From contig JBBIRT010000041.1 of the NCBI GenBank assembly GCA_037441725.1, positions 1-24,140 on the forward strand: a DNA stretch of 24,140 nucleotides. Reading direction: 5' to 3'. This DNA is from JBBIRT01 sp037441725 (lineage in GTDB: Bacteria > Desulfobacterota > BSN033 > UBA1163). The translations under genes were made by a program, and so were the position numbers. Positions 22,361-24,140 of this stretch are shown here, piece after piece. The notes below the pieces were generated by a model that was not told the origin of the DNA, ran no database searches, and worked only from the letters and a program-made list of their open reading frames with translations. Positions within the stretch are counted from its first letter, which is position 1; every line of letters starts with the position of its first letter.

Positions 22361-23695
22361 ATGAAAGAAGAATTCCAAAAGGTCATCCCAGAGGCCCTCA
22401 TCATCGGTGCAGGGATTGCAGGAATGCAATGTGCCCTGGATATTGCGGATAAAGGGTTTAAAGTCCATTTGGTGGAAAAGGATCCTTCAATTGGGGGACA
22501 TATGGCCCAACTGGACAAGACCTTTCCTACTCTGGATTGCTCCGCCTGCATCATCACCCCTAAGATGGTAGAGACGGCAAACCATCCAAACATTCGTCTT
22601 CTTACCAGTTCAGAGGTGATTGGAATTAAAGGACAAGCTGGAAATTTTTGGGTTCAGGTAAAGCGGAGACCCACTTATGTGCTCCCTGAAAAATGTACGG
22701 GTTGTGGGGATTGCATGGAAGCTTGTGTTTTGAAAAAGGGAGTCCCCTCCGAGTTCAACGAAGGCCTAACAAAACGGAGGGCCATTTACATCCCCTTTCC
22801 CCAAGCGGTCCCCCTGAAAGCCACCATCGATCCTCAAAGCTGCCTCCTTCTCAGCAAGGGGAAATGCAAGATGGCCTGTGTGGAGGCATGCAAACCAAAG
22901 GCTATCTCTTTTGAACAAAAGGAAGAAATCATCCACATTCAGGTTGGAGCCATTATCGTCGCTACAGGATTTGATCTATTTAATGTAAACCTCAAACCTG
23001 AATTGGGTTATCATCTATATCCAAATGTCATTCACGGACTTGAATTGGAAAGGCTTTGTTCTGCCTCAGGTCCGACTCGGGGAGAAATTTTAATCGAAGG
23101 CAAAAGGCCCAAGGAAGTCGTATTCATCCACTGTGTGGGATCAAGGGATAGAACCGTTGGTAATGAATACTGCTCAAGGGTATGTTGCATGTACACAGCC
23201 AAACAGGCTCATCTCCTCCGAGATAAGATCCCAGATGCCCATATTACCGTTCTATACATGGATGTCAGGGCCTTTGGAAAGGGTTACGAAGAATTTTATG
23301 AAAGGGTCCAGAAGGAGAGAATCCTTTACCGCCGTTCCAATCCTTCTGAGGTCTATCGAAAAAATGGAAAATTGGTGATCAGAGGAGAAGACACCCTGAC
23401 TGGAACTCCTTTTGAATTAGAGGCTGACCTTGTGGTATTGGCAGCAGGGTTAGTCCCTCGAAAGGAAGAGAATCTATTGAAAAAAATATTAGGCCTCGAG
23501 TCCTCCTCAGATAAATTTTATGAGGAAGCCCCGGGCCTTGATCCCATTAAATCAAAGGTGGAAGGAATCTTTTTAGCAGGTTGTTGTCAAGGTCCTAAAG
23601 ATATTCCAGATACGGTAGCCCAGGCAAGCGGGGCAGCCTCCCTGGCCTGTGCATTACTCTCTAAAGGTAAGAAACACGTTCAAACCTTGGAGTGA
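22361..23695 (+). CDS. HdrA-like flavin/iron-sulfur protein lacking the N-terminal HdrA domain
   Basis: 444 residues. It opens directly with the FAD-binding GAGIAG (16-21) and continues with the HdrA core: VEKDPSIGGHMAQLDKTFPT, Cys60/63 in LDCSACI, KCTGCGDCMEACV (Cys112/115/118/122), then an irregular cluster Cys161/169/173/177 in place of CX2CX2CX3CP. FIHCVGSRDRTVGNEYCSRV and AGCCQGPKDIPDTVAQASGA are typical HdrA landmarks further on. The roughly 140-residue N-terminal domain present in the next gene is missing, and no C-terminal ferredoxin domain follows. HdrA proteins route electrons through FAD, some by bifurcation; the short-plus-long pairing recalls QmoA/QmoB. ATG 22361 follows AAGG by 6 bases; a TTG at 22358 is rejected. 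Confidence 0.86.
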   Translation: MKEEFQKVIPEALIIGAGIAGMQCALDIADKGFKVHLVEKDPSIGGHMAQLDKTFPTLDCSACIITPKMVETANHPNIRLLTSSEVIGIKGQAGNFWVQVKRRPTYVLPEKCTGCGDCMEACVLKKGVPSEFNEGLTKRRAIYIPFPQAVPLKATIDPQSCLLLSKGKCKMACVEACKPKAISFEQKEEIIHIQVGAIIVATGFDLFNVNLKPELGYHLYPNVIHGLELERLCSASGPTRGEILIEGKRPKEVVFIHCVGSRDRTVGNEYCSRVCCMYTAKQAHLLRDKIPDAHITVLYMDVRAFGKGYEEFYERVQKERILYRRSNPSEVYRKNGKLVIRGEDTLTGTPFELEADLVVLAAGLVPRKEENLLKKILGLESSSDKFYEEAPGLDPIKSKVEGIFLAGCCQGPKDIPDTVAQASGAASLACALLSKGKKHVQTLE

Positions 23696-23707
23696 TGGGG
23701 AAGCTGA

Positions 23708-24140
23708 ATGAGAATTGGGGTTTATATCTGTCATTGCGGGATCAATATTGCGGCGACGGTCGATGTAGAAAAACTAACAGCCTTTGCCCAAACCCTTCCC
23801 TCAGTGTCCATTGCCAGGAACTATCAATATATGTGTTCTGATCCAGGCCAAGATCTTATCAAGAATGATATTAAGAATTTAGGCCTCGATCGGGTCGTTG
23901 TGGCGGCTTGCTCTCCAAGAATGCATGAAAATACCTTTCGCAATGCCATCCGATCAGCCGGCCTCAACCCTTACTTCATTGAAATAGCGAACATCCGTGA
24001 GCAGTGTTCCTGGGTTCACACGGATAGAGAACAGGCGACTCAAAAGGCATTGGAACTGGTCGCCTCTGCCATCTCTAAGGTTTCTCTCCATGAAGCACTG
24101 GAAGAAAATGAGGTTGGAGTCCATCCCTCTGTTCTTGTGA
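23708..24140 (+). CDS. HdrA-like protein with N-terminal domain (cut by right edge)
   Basis: The first 144 codons of a gene running off the window. The sequence is the HdrA N-terminal domain: MRIGVYICHCGINIAATVDV, YMCSDPGQDLIKNDIKNLGL, VVVAACSPRMHENTF and IREQCSWVHTDREQAT, ending where the FAD-binding strand should begin (VHPSVLV). Cys8, 10, 47 and 73 are among the conserved cysteines. It starts 12 bases after the truncated HdrA-like gene with GGGGAAG as ribosome site. The tandem suggests a short and a long HdrA-type subunit forming one complex with the HdrD-like protein. The body of the gene, including any fused MvhD or ferredoxin domain, is outside the window. Confidence 0.9.
   Translation, partial: MRIGVYICHCGINIAATVDVEKLTAFAQTLPSVSIARNYQYMCSDPGQDLIKNDIKNLGLDRVVVAACSPRMHENTFRNAIRSAGLNPYFIEIANIREQCSWVHTDREQATQKALELVASAISKVSLHEALEENEVGVHPSVLV

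Overview
The window reads as chromosome from an anaerobic bacterium that oxidises acyl-CoA compounds. It looks most like a sulfate-reducing, syntrophic or related Desulfobacterota/'Deltaproteobacteria'-type organism. This is inferred from gene content: a four-subunit ferredoxin-dependent 2-oxoacid oxidoreductase, HdrA- and HdrD-like proteins next to EtfBA and acyl-CoA dehydrogenases, and a Liv-type ABC operon led by an acyl-CoA ligase. Base composition is moderate and even. Two runs of N (7648-7657 and 11674-11694) show this is a draft scaffold. There are no rRNA, tRNA, CRISPR or transposase genes, and no untranslated stretch longer than about 160 bases.

Layout. (1) 1-550, minus strand: the start of an acetoacetyl-CoA synthetase-like gene that runs off the left edge and carries an unusual Lys/Ser/Pro-rich N-terminal tail. 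(2) 705-3478: vorDBAC-like genes for a 2-oxoacid:ferredoxin oxidoreductase, with a long hairpin between the second and third genes. (3) 3527-6265: an XRE-cupin regulator, an orphan Liv-type binding protein with a nine-G tract near its start, a small Cys-rich protein, and a LEA14-like lipoprotein. (4) 6273-13443: acyl-CoA ligase, LivG, LivH, LivM, LivK, LivF. Both assembly gaps fall here, one in the ligase and one in LivK. (5) 13513-14754: a CBS-CBS-ACT protein and a MerR regulator preceded by a LiuR-like dyad. (6) 14767-18131: thiolase, 3-hydroxyacyl-CoA dehydrogenase and acyl-CoA dehydrogenase. (7) 18205-24140: HdrD-like protein, EtfB, EtfA, a second acyl-CoA dehydrogenase, an HdrA-like flavoprotein lacking the usual N-terminal domain, and the start of an HdrA that has that domain (cut by the window end).

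How the parts may work together (inference): LivGHMKF imports an organic or branched-chain acid, the adjacent ligase activates it to a CoA thioester, and the dehydrogenases, hydroxyacyl-CoA dehydrogenase and thiolase oxidise it. Electrons from acyl-CoA dehydrogenase pass to EtfBA and on to the Hdr-like iron-sulfur flavoproteins, possibly coupled to ferredoxin. The Vor-type enzyme supplies acyl-CoA and reduced ferredoxin from 2-oxoacids. No enoyl-CoA hydratase is present. The least ordinary parts are the EtfBA-ACD-HdrD-tandem HdrA module and the basic tail on the acetoacetyl-CoA synthetase.
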